Below are positions 1-8,389 of a stretch of DNA of 64,000 nucleotides, in pieces. The stretch is taken from positions 457,518 to 521,517 of the forward strand of contig NZ_LMRG01000012.1 in the NCBI RefSeq assembly GCF_001425605.1, given 5' to 3'. Position numbers and translations under genes: made by a program. The notes beneath the pieces are model-generated. The model had not been told where the DNA came from. It saw nothing but the letters and a program-made list of their open reading frames with translations, and made no database searches. The stretch comes from Rhizobium sp. Leaf453 (GTDB taxonomy: Bacteria; Pseudomonadota; Alphaproteobacteria; Rhizobiales; Rhizobiaceae). The stretch's first letter is position 1, and every line of letters begins with the position of its first letter.

Positions 1-857
1 TCGCCGGCCTTGAGGATGCGACCTCCGGCAGCGTCCAGATCGACGGGCAGGAAGTCATCACCACGCCGCCCGCCAAGCGCGGTATCGCCATGGTCTTCCA
101 GTCCTATGCGCTCTATCCGCACCTGACAGTGAAGGACAATATGGGTCTGGGTCTCAAGCAGATGGGCGCGCCCAAGGCCGAGGTCGATGCCAAGGTCGCC
201 AAGGCATCGAACATGCTGTCGCTGGAACCCTATCTCGCCCGGCGGCCGGCCGAACTGTCCGGCGGCCAGCGTCAGCGCGTTGCCATCGGCCGCGCCATCG
301 TGCGTGAACCGAAACTGTTCCTGTTCGATGAGCCGCTGTCCAACCTCGATGCGGCACTGCGCGTCAACACCCGCCTGGAAATCGCCCGGCTGCACCGCAG
401 TCTCAAGGCAACGATGATCTATGTTACCCATGACCAGGTCGAGGCGATGACGCTCGCCGACAAAATCGTCGTGCTCAATGCCGGTCAGATCGAGCAGGTC
501 GGTTCGCCGATGGAACTTTACAACAAGCCGGCCAACACCTTCGTCGCCGGTTTCATCGGTTCGCCGCAGATGAACTTCATCGAGGCAGGCAAGCTGGGCG
601 ACACGGAAGCCAAGACAATCGGTATCCGCCCGGAGCACATTACCCTGTCGCGCGAAAGCGGCGACTGGAAGGGCAAGGTCATCCATGTCGAGCATCTGGG
701 TGCCGATACGATCCTCTACCTCGAAACCGAAGTAACCGGGCTCCTGACGGTGCGTCTGTTCGGCGAGCACAAATACGAAGTCGACGATGTCGTTTATTCA
801 ACGCCCAACAAGGCGGCGATGCACCGTTTCGGTGCCGACGATCGGGTTCTGCGATAG
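1..857 (+). CDS. ABC transporter ATP-binding protein, sugar/polyol type (5' end cut by window)
   Basis: This is the ATPase of an ABC importer of the MalK/UgpC type, which powers uptake of sugars or glycerol-3-phosphate. The gene is open from the first base in the frame beginning at position 3, so the Walker A region lies outside the window. Visible in order are the Q-loop ([12 protein letters not shown]), the signature [14 protein letters not shown], Walker B ([12 protein letters not shown]), the H-loop ([14 protein letters not shown]) and a C-terminal TOBE-like domain ([10 protein letters not shown] onward). The C-terminal regulatory part is short compared with enteric MalK, as is usual for rhizobial sugar ATPases. 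The permeases and binding protein are expected to the left. The substrate cannot be told from this subunit. Confidence 0.92.
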   Translation, partial: AGLEDATSGSVQIDGQEVITTPPAKRGIAMVFQSYALYPHLTVKDNMGLGLKQMGAPKAEVDAKVAKASNMLSLEPYLARRPAELSGGQRQRVAIGRAIVREPKLFLFDEPLSNLDAALRVNTRLEIARLHRSLKATMIYVTHDQVEAMTLADKIVVLNAGQIEQVGSPMELYNKPANTFVAGFIGSPQMNFIEAGKLGDTEAKTIGIRPEHITLSRESGDWKGKVIHVEHLGADTILYLETEVTGLLTVRLFGEHKYEVDDVVYSTPNKAAMHRFGADDRVLR

Positions 858-935
858 GTTTGGGACCTGATTTATAACCGAACGTTGATGCTCGTTGTCG
901 TTTGGTAACGTTTTATTGTGCAGCGCATCATCGAC

Positions 936-978
936 TTGCACGCCCGGAAAAATTAACATACGACTGTGTTTGTATAAT
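936..978 (+). promoter_or_regulatory. Candidate promoter/operator of the RND efflux operon
   Basis: A TATAAT-like -10 (973-978) lies in the 249-bp gap before the efflux adaptor gene. It overlaps an imperfect palindrome ATAC-N10-GTAT at 958-975, which resembles TetR/AcrR-type operators. A TTGCAC lies at 936-941, but too far from the -10 to be its -35. The obvious candidate to bind here is the TetR regulator encoded downstream of the pump. This is a pattern call only. Confidence 0.35.
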
Positions 979-1106
979 TGATGCGGCAAGCCGGATGGCA
1001 ACAACGACCTGTCGCATCATATTGATTTTTCCGAATTTCCAGCCGTGGCTGACGTCTCTTCCCAGGACGATCGCCTTGAGGCTGGCCTTTGCGCGTGGAA
1101 CCGAAA

Positions 1107-2405
1107 ATGCGGATGAACCGACCGATACTGGCTGCAACCGTGGCTGCCCTGCTTGTTCTCTCCGGCTGCCAGGAAGGCGAGGGCGAAAAGCAGGCCGCGC
1201 CGTCCTATCCGCCGCCGCAGGTCTCAGTGATTACCACCAAGACCGAAGATATCCCGATCACCAACGACCTGCCGGGCCGTATCGCCCCGACGCGGATCTC
1301 CGAGGTCCGCCCGCGTGCGACCGGCATCGTCATCGAGCGTGTGTTCGAGCAGGGCTCGATCGTCAAGGAGGGCGACGTGCTCTACCGCATCGATCCAGCC
1401 TCCTTCCAGGTTCAGGTCGAGAGTGCCGAAGGCACGCTGCGTCGCGCGCAGGCCGTCCAGCTACAGGCGCGTCAGGCGGCTGAGCGCCAGGAACAGCTGC
1501 GCAAGTCCGGCGTGGCCACGGGCCAGAATTTCGATGATGCCGTGGCCCAGCTGGCGCAGGCGGATGCGGATGTCGCGATCGCAGAGGCTGGTCTCGCAAC
1601 GGCCAAGCTCAATCTGCAATACACCAACGTAACCGCGCCGATTAACGGCCGCATCGGTCGTGCTCTGATCACCGAAGGTGCGCTTGTCAGCGCCAACGGC
1701 TCGGAAAACCTCGCGACGATCCAGCAGCTCGATCCCGTCTACGCCGACTTCACCCAGTCTGCGACGGATCTCATCCGTCTGCGCAAGTCGCTGCAGGCCA
1801 GCGCTTTGGCGGATGGCAAGAAGGAAGCCAAGGTCAACCTGATCATGGACGACGGCAGTGCCTATGCGCATGCCGGAAAACTGCTGTTTTCGGAAGCGGC
1901 CGTTGATGAAACCACCGGTCAGGTGACCCTGCGCGGCGAATTCCCCAATCCGGACGGCGATCTTCTGCCGGGCATGTATGTGCGCGTGCTGATCGAGCAG
2001 GGTATCGAAAAGAACGCCATTGCCGTGCCGACGCAGGCCGTCCAGCGCGACACGTCGGGTGTTGCGCAGGTCTACGTCGTCAAGGACGACAAGACGGCCG
2101 AATTGCGCACGGTCTCGGCCGGCCAGGTGCTCGGCGATCAGTGGGTGATTCGCGACGGCCTGAAGGCTGGCGAGAAGGTCATAGTCGAAGGGTTCCAGAA
2201 GGTACGGCCCGGCGCGCCTGTCGAGCCGACGGACTGGAAGGCCGGGGCAGCGCAGCCGGCTGACGGAAAGCCGGCGGAAGCCAAGGAAGGCGGTGCGAAG
2301 CCGGCGGCTGAGGCAACCGGCGCAGACAAGCCCGCGGATGGCGCCGCCAAGCCGGCCGAGGAAGCAAAGCCTGCTGACGCCAAGCCCGCCGAACAGGCGA
2401 AGTGA
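1107..2405 (+). CDS. RND efflux pump periplasmic adaptor (AcrA/MexA family lipoprotein)
   Basis: This is the membrane-fusion subunit that links an inner-membrane RND pump to an outer-membrane channel for drug or metabolite export. The N-terminus MRMNRPILAATVAALLVLSGCQ is a lipoprotein signal with lipobox LSGC, so the mature protein is probably anchored at that Cys. It is followed by the barrel-sandwich (lipoyl-like) halves, a coiled-coil hairpin around residues 100-160, and the beta-barrel and membrane-proximal domains. ATG 1107 was chosen because it places the signal correctly; ATG 1113 is also possible. The last ~50 residues are a low-complexity KPA/KPAD-rich tail unusual for AcrA. It lies 11 bp upstream of the pump gene and is clearly in an operon with it. 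Confidence 0.93.
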   Translation: MRMNRPILAATVAALLVLSGCQEGEGEKQAAPSYPPPQVSVITTKTEDIPITNDLPGRIAPTRISEVRPRATGIVIERVFEQGSIVKEGDVLYRIDPASFQVQVESAEGTLRRAQAVQLQARQAAERQEQLRKSGVATGQNFDDAVAQLAQADADVAIAEAGLATAKLNLQYTNVTAPINGRIGRALITEGALVSANGSENLATIQQLDPVYADFTQSATDLIRLRKSLQASALADGKKEAKVNLIMDDGSAYAHAGKLLFSEAAVDETTGQVTLRGEFPNPDGDLLPGMYVRVLIEQGIEKNAIAVPTQAVQRDTSGVAQVYVVKDDKTAELRTVSAGQVLGDQWVIRDGLKAGEKVIVEGFQKVRPGAPVEPTDWKAGAAQPADGKPAEAKEGGAKPAAEATGADKPADGAAKPAEEAKPADAKPAEQAK

Positions 2406-2416
2406 GGACCTGATCG

Positions 2417-5400
2417 ATGCCCAGTTTCTTTATCGACCGGCCGATCTTTGCGTGGGTCGTCGCGCTTTTCATCATGATCGCCGGCATCATCGCACTGCCA
2501 TTGCTGCCGATTTCGCAATATCCGAACGTCGCGCCGCCGCAGATCTCGATCAACACCAGCTATCCCGGCGCCTCATCGGAAGAGACCTATCAGAGCGTCA
2601 CGCGGCTCATCGAAAATGAGCTGAACGGCATCGAAGGCATGCAGTATTTCTCTTCCACGTCGAGTGCGGCGGGAAGTGTCTCGATCAACGTGACTTTCTC
2701 TCCCGGCACGGATTCCGGCGATGCGTCGATCGACGTCCAGAACCGCGTTCGCCGCGTCGAGGCGCGCCTTCCCGATGCCGTGCGCCAGCAGGGCATCGAG
2801 GTCGAGGAGGCCGGTTCCGGCTTCCTGATGATCGTCGCGTTGACGTCTACGGACGGTTCCATGGACGCGGTTTCGCTGGGAGATTATCTCAGCCGCAACG
2901 TGCTCAACGAGATCCAGCGTGTCGAAGGCGTCGGCCGGGCGCAGATGTTCGCGACAGAGCGCGCCATGCGCATCTGGCTCGATCCGGACAAGATGCGTGG
3001 TCTCAACCTGACGGCCGGCGACATCAATTCGGCGATCACCGCGCAGAATGCCCAGGTTGCATCCGGCAGCATCGGCGCCCAGCCGAACCCGATCACGCAG
3101 CAGATCAGCGCGCCCGTGCTGATCAAGGGACAGCTGACCTCGGCCGAAGAGTTTGGGGCGATCATCCTGCGTGCCAATCTCGACGGATCGACGGTGCGCC
3201 TGCGCGACGTCGCGCGCATCGAGATCGGTGGCCAGGATTACAGCTTCTCCACCCGACTGAACGGCAAGCCATCCGCCGCTATCGGTGTGCAGCTGACACC
3301 GACCGGCAACGCGCTGGCCACGTCCACGGCCATCAAGGCGCGCATGGACGAACTGGCCGCCTTCTTCCCGGCAGGCGTCGAATATTCGGTTCCCTACGAT
3401 ACGTCGCCCTTCGTGGCGATCTCGATCGAGAAGGTTCTCCATACCCTGCTCGAAGCCGTGGCGCTGGTGTTCCTGGTGATGTTCCTGTTCCTACAGAACA
3501 TCCGCTATACGATCATTCCCACGCTGGTCGTGCCGGTGGCGCTGCTCGGCACCTGCGCGGCCATGCTCGCCATGGGCTTCTCCATCAACGTTCTGACCAT
3601 GTTCGGCATGGTTCTGGCCATCGGCATTCTCGTCGACGATGCGATCATCGTCGTCGAAAACGTCGAGCGCATCATGTCCGAGGAAGGCATCACGCCGAAG
3701 GCTGCCACCAAGAAGGCTATGAAGCAGATCACCGGTGCTGTCATCGGCATCACGCTGGTTCTGTCGGCGGTGTTCATCCCAATGGCCTTCTTCCCAGGTG
3801 CGGTCGGCGTCATCTACCAGCAGTTTTCGCTGACCATGGTCGTGTCGATCCTGTTCTCGGCGCTTTTGGCTCTGACGTTGACCCCGGCGCTGTGCGCCAG
3901 CTTCCTGAAGCAGGTTCCGAAGGGCCATCACCACGCCAAGCGCGGCTTCTTCGGCCTGTTCAACCGCGGCTTCGACAAGGCGTCGCATGGATATAGCGGC
4001 TGGGTCTCCGGCATGGTGACGCGCACCTGGCGCTTCATGCTGATCTATGTCGTGCTGCTCGGCGGCCTTGGCTACCTGTTCCTGCAGCTGCCGTCGTCCT
4101 TCTTGCCTGACGAAGACCAGGGTTTCGTCATCGTCTCGATGCAGCTGCCGTCGGAAGCGACCGGCAACCGTACCACCGAGGTCATCGAGCAGACGGAAGC
4201 CATCTTCAGCAAGGAACCGGCCGTCGAACGCATCATCGCCATCAGCGGTTTCTCGTTCTCCGGTACCGGCCAGAATGCCGGCCTCGCCTTCGTGACGTTG
4301 AAGGACTGGGCCGAGCGCGGACCGAGTGATGTTGCCTCTGTTATCGCCGGCCGGGCATCGGGCGCCATGTCCCAGATCAAGGATGCGATCAGCTTTGCGC
4401 TGTCGCCGCCGCCGATCCAGGGTCTTGGCACCTCGAACGGGTTCGAATTCCGCCTGCAGGATCGCGGCGGCCAGGGGTCTGCAGCCCTTGCGGCGGCGCG
4501 TGATCAGCTTCTGGGCCTTGCGGCGCAGAGCCAGGTCATTTCGGGTGTTCGCGTCGACGGCCTGCCGGATGCGGCGCAGGTCAACCTGATCATCGATCGT
4601 GAAAAGGCCAACACATTCGGCGTTGCCTTCGCGGATATCAACTCGACGATCTCGACCAATCTCGGCTCGTCCTATGTCAACGACTTCCCGAATGCCGGAC
4701 GCCTGCAGCGCGTGACGGTTCAGGCCGACGAGAACCGGCGCATGCAGACAGCCGATCTCTTGAAGCTGAACGTGCGCAACTCGAATGGCGGCATGGTTCC
4801 GTTGTCGGCTTTCGCCAGCGTCGAATGGACAAGTGGCCCGACCCAGACGGTTGGCTATAACGGTTACCCGTCCGTGCCGATCAGCGGCCAGGCCAATGCG
4901 GGCTATTCTTCCGGTGAAGCGATCACGGAAATGGAGCGTCTCTTCTCGCAACTGCCCCCCGGCTTCGGCTATGAATGGACGGGCCAGTCACGCGAGGAAA
5001 TCGCTTCGGGCACCCAGGCACCGCTGCTGGTGGCGCTCTCCTGCCTATTGATCTTCCTGTGCCTTGCCGCCCTCTACGAAAGCTGGAGCATTCCGGTTGC
5101 AGTGATGATGGTGGTGCCGCTCGGCGTCATCGGTGCGGTTCTCGCCGTCACGTTGCGAGACATGCCGAACGACGTGTACTTCAAGGTCGGCCTGATCGCG
5201 ATTATCGGCCTGTCGGCCAAGAACGCCATCCTGATCATCGAGTTCGCCAAGGAGCAGATGGAGGCCGGAAAGCCGCTTCTGGACGCGACCATCGAAGCGG
5301 CGCATCTGCGCTTCCGGCCGATCCTGATGACCTCGCTCGCCTTTACCCTGGGCGTGCTGCCGTTGGCGATCGCCACCGGCGCAAGCTCGGGCAGCCAGCG

Positions 5401-5557
5401 CGCCATCGGTACCGGCGTCATGGGCGGCATGATTTCGGCGACGATCCTCGCGATCTTCTTCGTTCCGGTGTTCTTCGTCTTCATCATGAAGCTTTTCCGC
5501 CGGACGACGCTGAAGCCGATCGGGGCAGAGGAAGCCGCGCCGACACCGGCTGAATAA
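2417..5557 (+). CDS. RND family multidrug efflux permease (AcrB/MexB type, HAE1)
   Basis: At 1046 residues this is a full-length inner-membrane proton/drug antiporter. It begins with the classic MPSFFIDRPIFAWV and has two repeats of six transmembrane helices with large periplasmic loops. Proton-relay residues are visible: the Asp pair in TM4 (GILVDDAIIVVENVERI) and the Lys of TM10 (IGLSAKNAILIIEFAK). It works with the adaptor 11 bp upstream; no outer-membrane TolC-like gene is in the window. The gene ends just before a strong terminator, after which the TetR gene begins. The substrate is not predictable; related rhizobial pumps export plant flavonoids and antibiotics. Confidence 0.96.
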   Translation: MPSFFIDRPIFAWVVALFIMIAGIIALPLLPISQYPNVAPPQISINTSYPGASSEETYQSVTRLIENELNGIEGMQYFSSTSSAAGSVSINVTFSPGTDSGDASIDVQNRVRRVEARLPDAVRQQGIEVEEAGSGFLMIVALTSTDGSMDAVSLGDYLSRNVLNEIQRVEGVGRAQMFATERAMRIWLDPDKMRGLNLTAGDINSAITAQNAQVASGSIGAQPNPITQQISAPVLIKGQLTSAEEFGAIILRANLDGSTVRLRDVARIEIGGQDYSFSTRLNGKPSAAIGVQLTPTGNALATSTAIKARMDELAAFFPAGVEYSVPYDTSPFVAISIEKVLHTLLEAVALVFLVMFLFLQNIRYTIIPTLVVPVALLGTCAAMLAMGFSINVLTMFGMVLAIGILVDDAIIVVENVERIMSEEGITPKAATKKAMKQITGAVIGITLVLSAVFIPMAFFPGAVGVIYQQFSLTMVVSILFSALLALTLTPALCASFLKQVPKGHHHAKRGFFGLFNRGFDKASHGYSGWVSGMVTRTWRFMLIYVVLLGGLGYLFLQLPSSFLPDEDQGFVIVSMQLPSEATGNRTTEVIEQTEAIFSKEPAVERIIAISGFSFSGTGQNAGLAFVTLKDWAERGPSDVASVIAGRASGAMSQIKDAISFALSPPPIQGLGTSNGFEFRLQDRGGQGSAALAAARDQLLGLAAQSQVISGVRVDGLPDAAQVNLIIDREKANTFGVAFADINSTISTNLGSSYVNDFPNAGRLQRVTVQADENRRMQTADLLKLNVRNSNGGMVPLSAFASVEWTSGPTQTVGYNGYPSVPISGQANAGYSSGEAITEMERLFSQLPPGFGYEWTGQSREEIASGTQAPLLVALSCLLIFLCLAALYESWSIPVAVMMVVPLGVIGAVLAVTLRDMPNDVYFKVGLIAIIGLSAKNAILIIEFAKEQMEAGKPLLDATIEAAHLRFRPILMTSLAFTLGVLPLAIATGASSGSQRAIGTGVMGGMISATILAIFFVPVFFVFIMKLFRRTTLKPIGAEEAAPTPAE

Positions 5558-5564
5558 GGAAAGC

Positions 5565-5589
5565 GGCCCGCCGAAAGGCGGGCCTTTTT
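5565..5589 (+). terminator. Rho-independent terminator after the RND pump operon
   Basis: An 8-bp perfect GC stem GGCCCGCC/GGCGGGCC with a GAAA tetraloop is followed by five Ts. It sits between the pump stop codon and the TetR start, so the regulator is either expressed by read-through or from its own promoter in the short gap. Confidence 0.93.
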
Positions 5590-5606
5590 CAAAAGGGGAG
5601 AGCGCC

Positions 5607-6239
5607 ATGCGCAGGACAAAGGCCGAGGCGGAAGAGACACGCAGCAGCATCCTCCATGCTGCCGAGCGGGTATTCTTCGAAAAGGGCGTTTCCAATGCGT
5701 CGCTCGACGATGTCGCCAAGGCAGCCGGCGTCACGCGTGGTGCCATCTACTGGCATTTCTCTAACAAGACCGATCTCTTCCTCGAACTCTACAACACCGT
5801 CTCGCTGCCGCTGGAGGACATGGTCGTTCGTGATACCGAGCAACCGGCCTCCGAAGTGCTCGGGGTCATCGAGGCATCTGCCGGCAACTGGCTGGACGAT
5901 CTTGCAGCGGACGAGCACCGGCAGCGCATCTTCACCATTCTCCTGCGTTGCCCCTATGACGAGGATCTCATGCCGGTGCTGGACAAGCAGCGGGAGGTCG
6001 ATGACCGTCACACGGTCATGCTCGACAATGCCTTTGACCGGGCGAGAAACGAAGGCTTCCTCAGCGGCAACTGGACGCCGCAATCGGCGACAAAGGCGTT
6101 ACGCTGGATGATGGAAGGGCTGTGCAGCGAATGGCTGCTGTTCGGCCGCCGCTTCGATCTGGCGGCCGAGGGCAAGGAAGGACTGAAGCGGCTGTTCGAC
6201 AGTTTCCGCCCGGCTCCAGTCGCCATCGCTTCGGCTTGA
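5607..6239 (+). CDS. TetR/AcrR family transcriptional regulator of the RND pump
   Basis: This 210-residue protein has an N-terminal TetR helix-turn-helix (residues ~10-57: TRSSILHAAERVFFEKGVSN, then VAKAAGVTRGAIYWHFSNKTDLF). The C-terminal domain has the AcrR-like pattern MRRTKAEAEETR at the start and a ligand pocket with little conservation. It lies 50 bp downstream of the RND permease on the same strand, so it is most likely the local repressor of that pump. A purine-rich ribosome site (GGGGAGAG) precedes ATG 5607. It converges on purU with only 2 bp between stop codons. Confidence 0.9.
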   Translation: MRRTKAEAEETRSSILHAAERVFFEKGVSNASLDDVAKAAGVTRGAIYWHFSNKTDLFLELYNTVSLPLEDMVVRDTEQPASEVLGVIEASAGNWLDDLAADEHRQRIFTILLRCPYDEDLMPVLDKQREVDDRHTVMLDNAFDRARNEGFLSGNWTPQSATKALRWMMEGLCSEWLLFGRRFDLAAEGKEGLKRLFDSFRPAPVAIASA

Positions 6240-6241
6240 GC

Positions 6242-7096
6242 CTACTGGAAGACGATGGTCTTATGGCCGTTCATCATGACGCGGTTTTCCAGATGCAGCT
6301 TGACGGCGCGGGCAAGCACCCGGCTTTCGATGTCGCGCCCTGTGGCGACAAAATCCTCGGCCGTCATCGCATGGGTCACGCGCTCGGTTTCCTGCTCGAT
6401 GATCGGGCCTTCATCCAGATCCGGCGTGACATAATGGGCGGTCGCGCCGATCAGCTTGACGCCGCGTTCATAGGCTTGGTGATAGGGCTTGGCGCCCTTG
6501 AAGCTCGGCAGGAAGGAATGGTGGATGTTGATCGCCTTGCCGTACAGCCGCTTCGACAGATTGTCGGAAAGAACCTGCATGTAGCGGGCAAGGATCACCA
6601 GGTCGGCGCCGGTTTCCTGGACAAGCTGTAACAGCTTTTCTTCCTTCTCCGCCTTGTTCTCCTTGTTCACCGGCCAACAGTAATAAGGGATGCCCTCCAG
6701 TTCCGCGGTGCGCTGGCTGTCATTGTGGTTGGAGACGATTGCCACGACCTCGGCATTCAGCCAGCCGACACGGGTCTGGTAGATCAGATGCAGCAGGGCA
6801 TGGTCGAATTTCGAGACGAGGATGAGGATGCGCGGCTTGCGGCCGCCATCGGTGATGCTGATCTTCATGCCAAAACGATCGACCGGGGCTTTCAGCGCCC
6901 GCTCCAGATCGTCGCGTGACGTCCCCGGGGGAACCTGGAAGGCGATGCGCATGAAGAACTGGTTCGACTGCATGTCGCGATACTGGTTGCTTTCGGCGAT
7001 GTTGGCGCCGGCTGCGGCGAGTTCCGTCGTGACCGCTGCGACGATGCCGGGCTTGTCGTCGCAGGACAGGACGAGGATGAAAGTCTGCAATGCCAT
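6242..7096 (-). CDS. purU: Formyltetrahydrofolate deformylase PurU
   Basis: PurU hydrolyses 10-formyl-THF to THF and formate, balancing the one-carbon pool. The N-terminal ACT domain (residues ~5-80, LSCDDKPGIVAAVTTELAAAG) is followed by a formyltransferase-fold domain. The latter carries NIHHSFLPSFKGAKPYHQAY, with the catalytic Asn-His, and a distal Asp in DLDEGPIIEQ. At 284 residues it matches the family. ATG 7096 was chosen because GGAGGA lies 5-10 bp upstream and the protein then starts MALQTFILVLSCDD. It is a single gene. A ~226-bp spacer with no clear element separates it from the oxygenase gene on its upstream side. Confidence 0.96.
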   Translation of the reverse strand: MALQTFILVLSCDDKPGIVAAVTTELAAAGANIAESNQYRDMQSNQFFMRIAFQVPPGTSRDDLERALKAPVDRFGMKISITDGGRKPRILILVSKFDHALLHLIYQTRVGWLNAEVVAIVSNHNDSQRTAELEGIPYYCWPVNKENKAEKEEKLLQLVQETGADLVILARYMQVLSDNLSKRLYGKAINIHHSFLPSFKGAKPYHQAYERGVKLIGATAHYVTPDLDEGPIIEQETERVTHAMTAEDFVATGRDIESRVLARAVKLHLENRVMMNGHKTIVFQ

Positions 7097-7322
7097 GATG
7101 TCCTCCCAGAAGATGTGTGGCCGGAGGATCACGATTCCATCTGGCCGACGCATGCCCGGTATCGACGGGACACCACGGCGGCAAGGGGTTTGCCCGGAGC
7201 GCGCATCCCTTTCTATCATCCTGACGGACTGAATCCGTCAGGAGGGGAAAACGGCATGGCAAATGCAAGAATCGCCGCTTTGCATGGCGGTGCCATGACG
7301 GAATATTGCAGAGGTCTTTGAA

Positions 7323-8306
7323 TCAGGCCGAGGTTGCCTTGAACTTGCTCATCAGGTAGGGGCCGGACAGGGCCGGACCGTATTTCGGCGTTTCCCCATC
7401 GGTAAGGCAGGCATCGAGCACGGTGATCTCGGCATCCCAGTTCGGCTGGTGGAAGAAGGCCAGCGACTGCCGGCGCGCCATGCCACCGTCTTCGGGTGAC
7501 GGATTGACGACACGGTGGAGGGTGGAGACCCAGCGGTCATTGGTCCAGCGCGCCATCAGGTCGCCGATATTGATGACGAAGGCGCCGGGAACCGGCGGGA
7601 CCGGTGTCCATTGCCCATCCGGCGTGATGATCTCCAGCCCTTTGGAACCTTCCTGCGGCAGAAGGATCGTCAGGCTGCCATAGTCTGTGTGGGCACCGGC
7701 GCGCAGTTGGCCGGGCTTCGGCGGCACATGCTGTTCCGGATAATTGAGTGCACGCAGGGCGCTGATCGGCGCGTCGATGAAACCTTCGAAATAGTCTTCC
7801 GGCAAGCGCAGCGCTACGGCAAAGAGCCGCATCACGCGGGCGGCGAGATCTTCCAGCGCGGCGTAATAGGTCTTCCATGCCTCGACGAACCCATCGGGCT
7901 CATTCGGCCAGATCGTCGGCGCATAGCAGAAGGCCAAGGCCTCCGGATCGGTGATCGAGGCGGGCTGGCGGAGCGGACCGCCGTTGAAGCTTTCCTTGAG
8001 ATCGGGTGGGCTATCGACATCGCGCGATTTTGCCAGCGCCTCCAGTTCCGGGCCGAGATAGCCGTAGGGATAACCCTTGTAGGGCGCGCGGGCCTTTTGC
8101 TTGTCCTGCGGGGACAGATCGAAGAACGCGTGTGCCTTTTCCCAGACGGCATCGATCACCGCCTGCGGCACGCCGTGATTGGAGATGGCAAGAAATCCCG
8201 TCTCGCGGCAGATCGCATCGACCCGGTCGCCGAGTGCCCGTTTCGTGGCCCCGTCAGCTTTCTCGAAGGCACCGAGGTCGAAAACGGGAAAGGTGCGATC
8301 GGTCAT
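7323..8306 (-). CDS. Isopenicillin N synthase-like 2-oxoglutarate/Fe(II) dioxygenase
   Basis: This 327-residue soluble oxygenase has an N-terminal DIOX_N region (residues 5-~120, beginning FPVFDLGAFE) and a C-terminal jelly-roll Fe(II) domain. The iron triad is visible as His-x-Asp in AGAHTDYGSLTILL and the distal His in TLHRVVNP. The cosubstrate-binding Arg-x-Ser follows in RRQSLAFF. Such bacterial proteins oxidise small molecules using 2-oxoglutarate or act like IPNS; the substrate of this one is unknown. It stands alone between purU and polA on the same strand. Confidence 0.9.
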   Translation of the reverse strand: MTDRTFPVFDLGAFEKADGATKRALGDRVDAICRETGFLAISNHGVPQAVIDAVWEKAHAFFDLSPQDKQKARAPYKGYPYGYLGPELEALAKSRDVDSPPDLKESFNGGPLRQPASITDPEALAFCYAPTIWPNEPDGFVEAWKTYYAALEDLAARVMRLFAVALRLPEDYFEGFIDAPISALRALNYPEQHVPPKPGQLRAGAHTDYGSLTILLPQEGSKGLEIITPDGQWTPVPPVPGAFVINIGDLMARWTNDRWVSTLHRVVNPSPEDGGMARRQSLAFFHQPNWDAEITVLDACLTDGETPKYGPALSGPYLMSKFKATSA

Positions 8307-8389
8307 GCATTGGCTCCGGATAAGATGAAATCCCGTCCATCATGCAGCCGGGAAGCCGCAATGCAAGTCGCGGCTTCTTGCCTTGATCG

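Noticed and set aside
902-1483. A 193-codon frame overlapping the start of the RND adaptor
   Set aside because: It reads the adaptor in the wrong frame (Arg/Pro/Ala-rich), and the adaptor lipoprotein signal is unambiguous.
3491-4951. A 486-codon frame antisense to the RND permease
   Set aside because: His/Asp/Arg-rich shadow of the hydrophobic permease; no start signal or domain.
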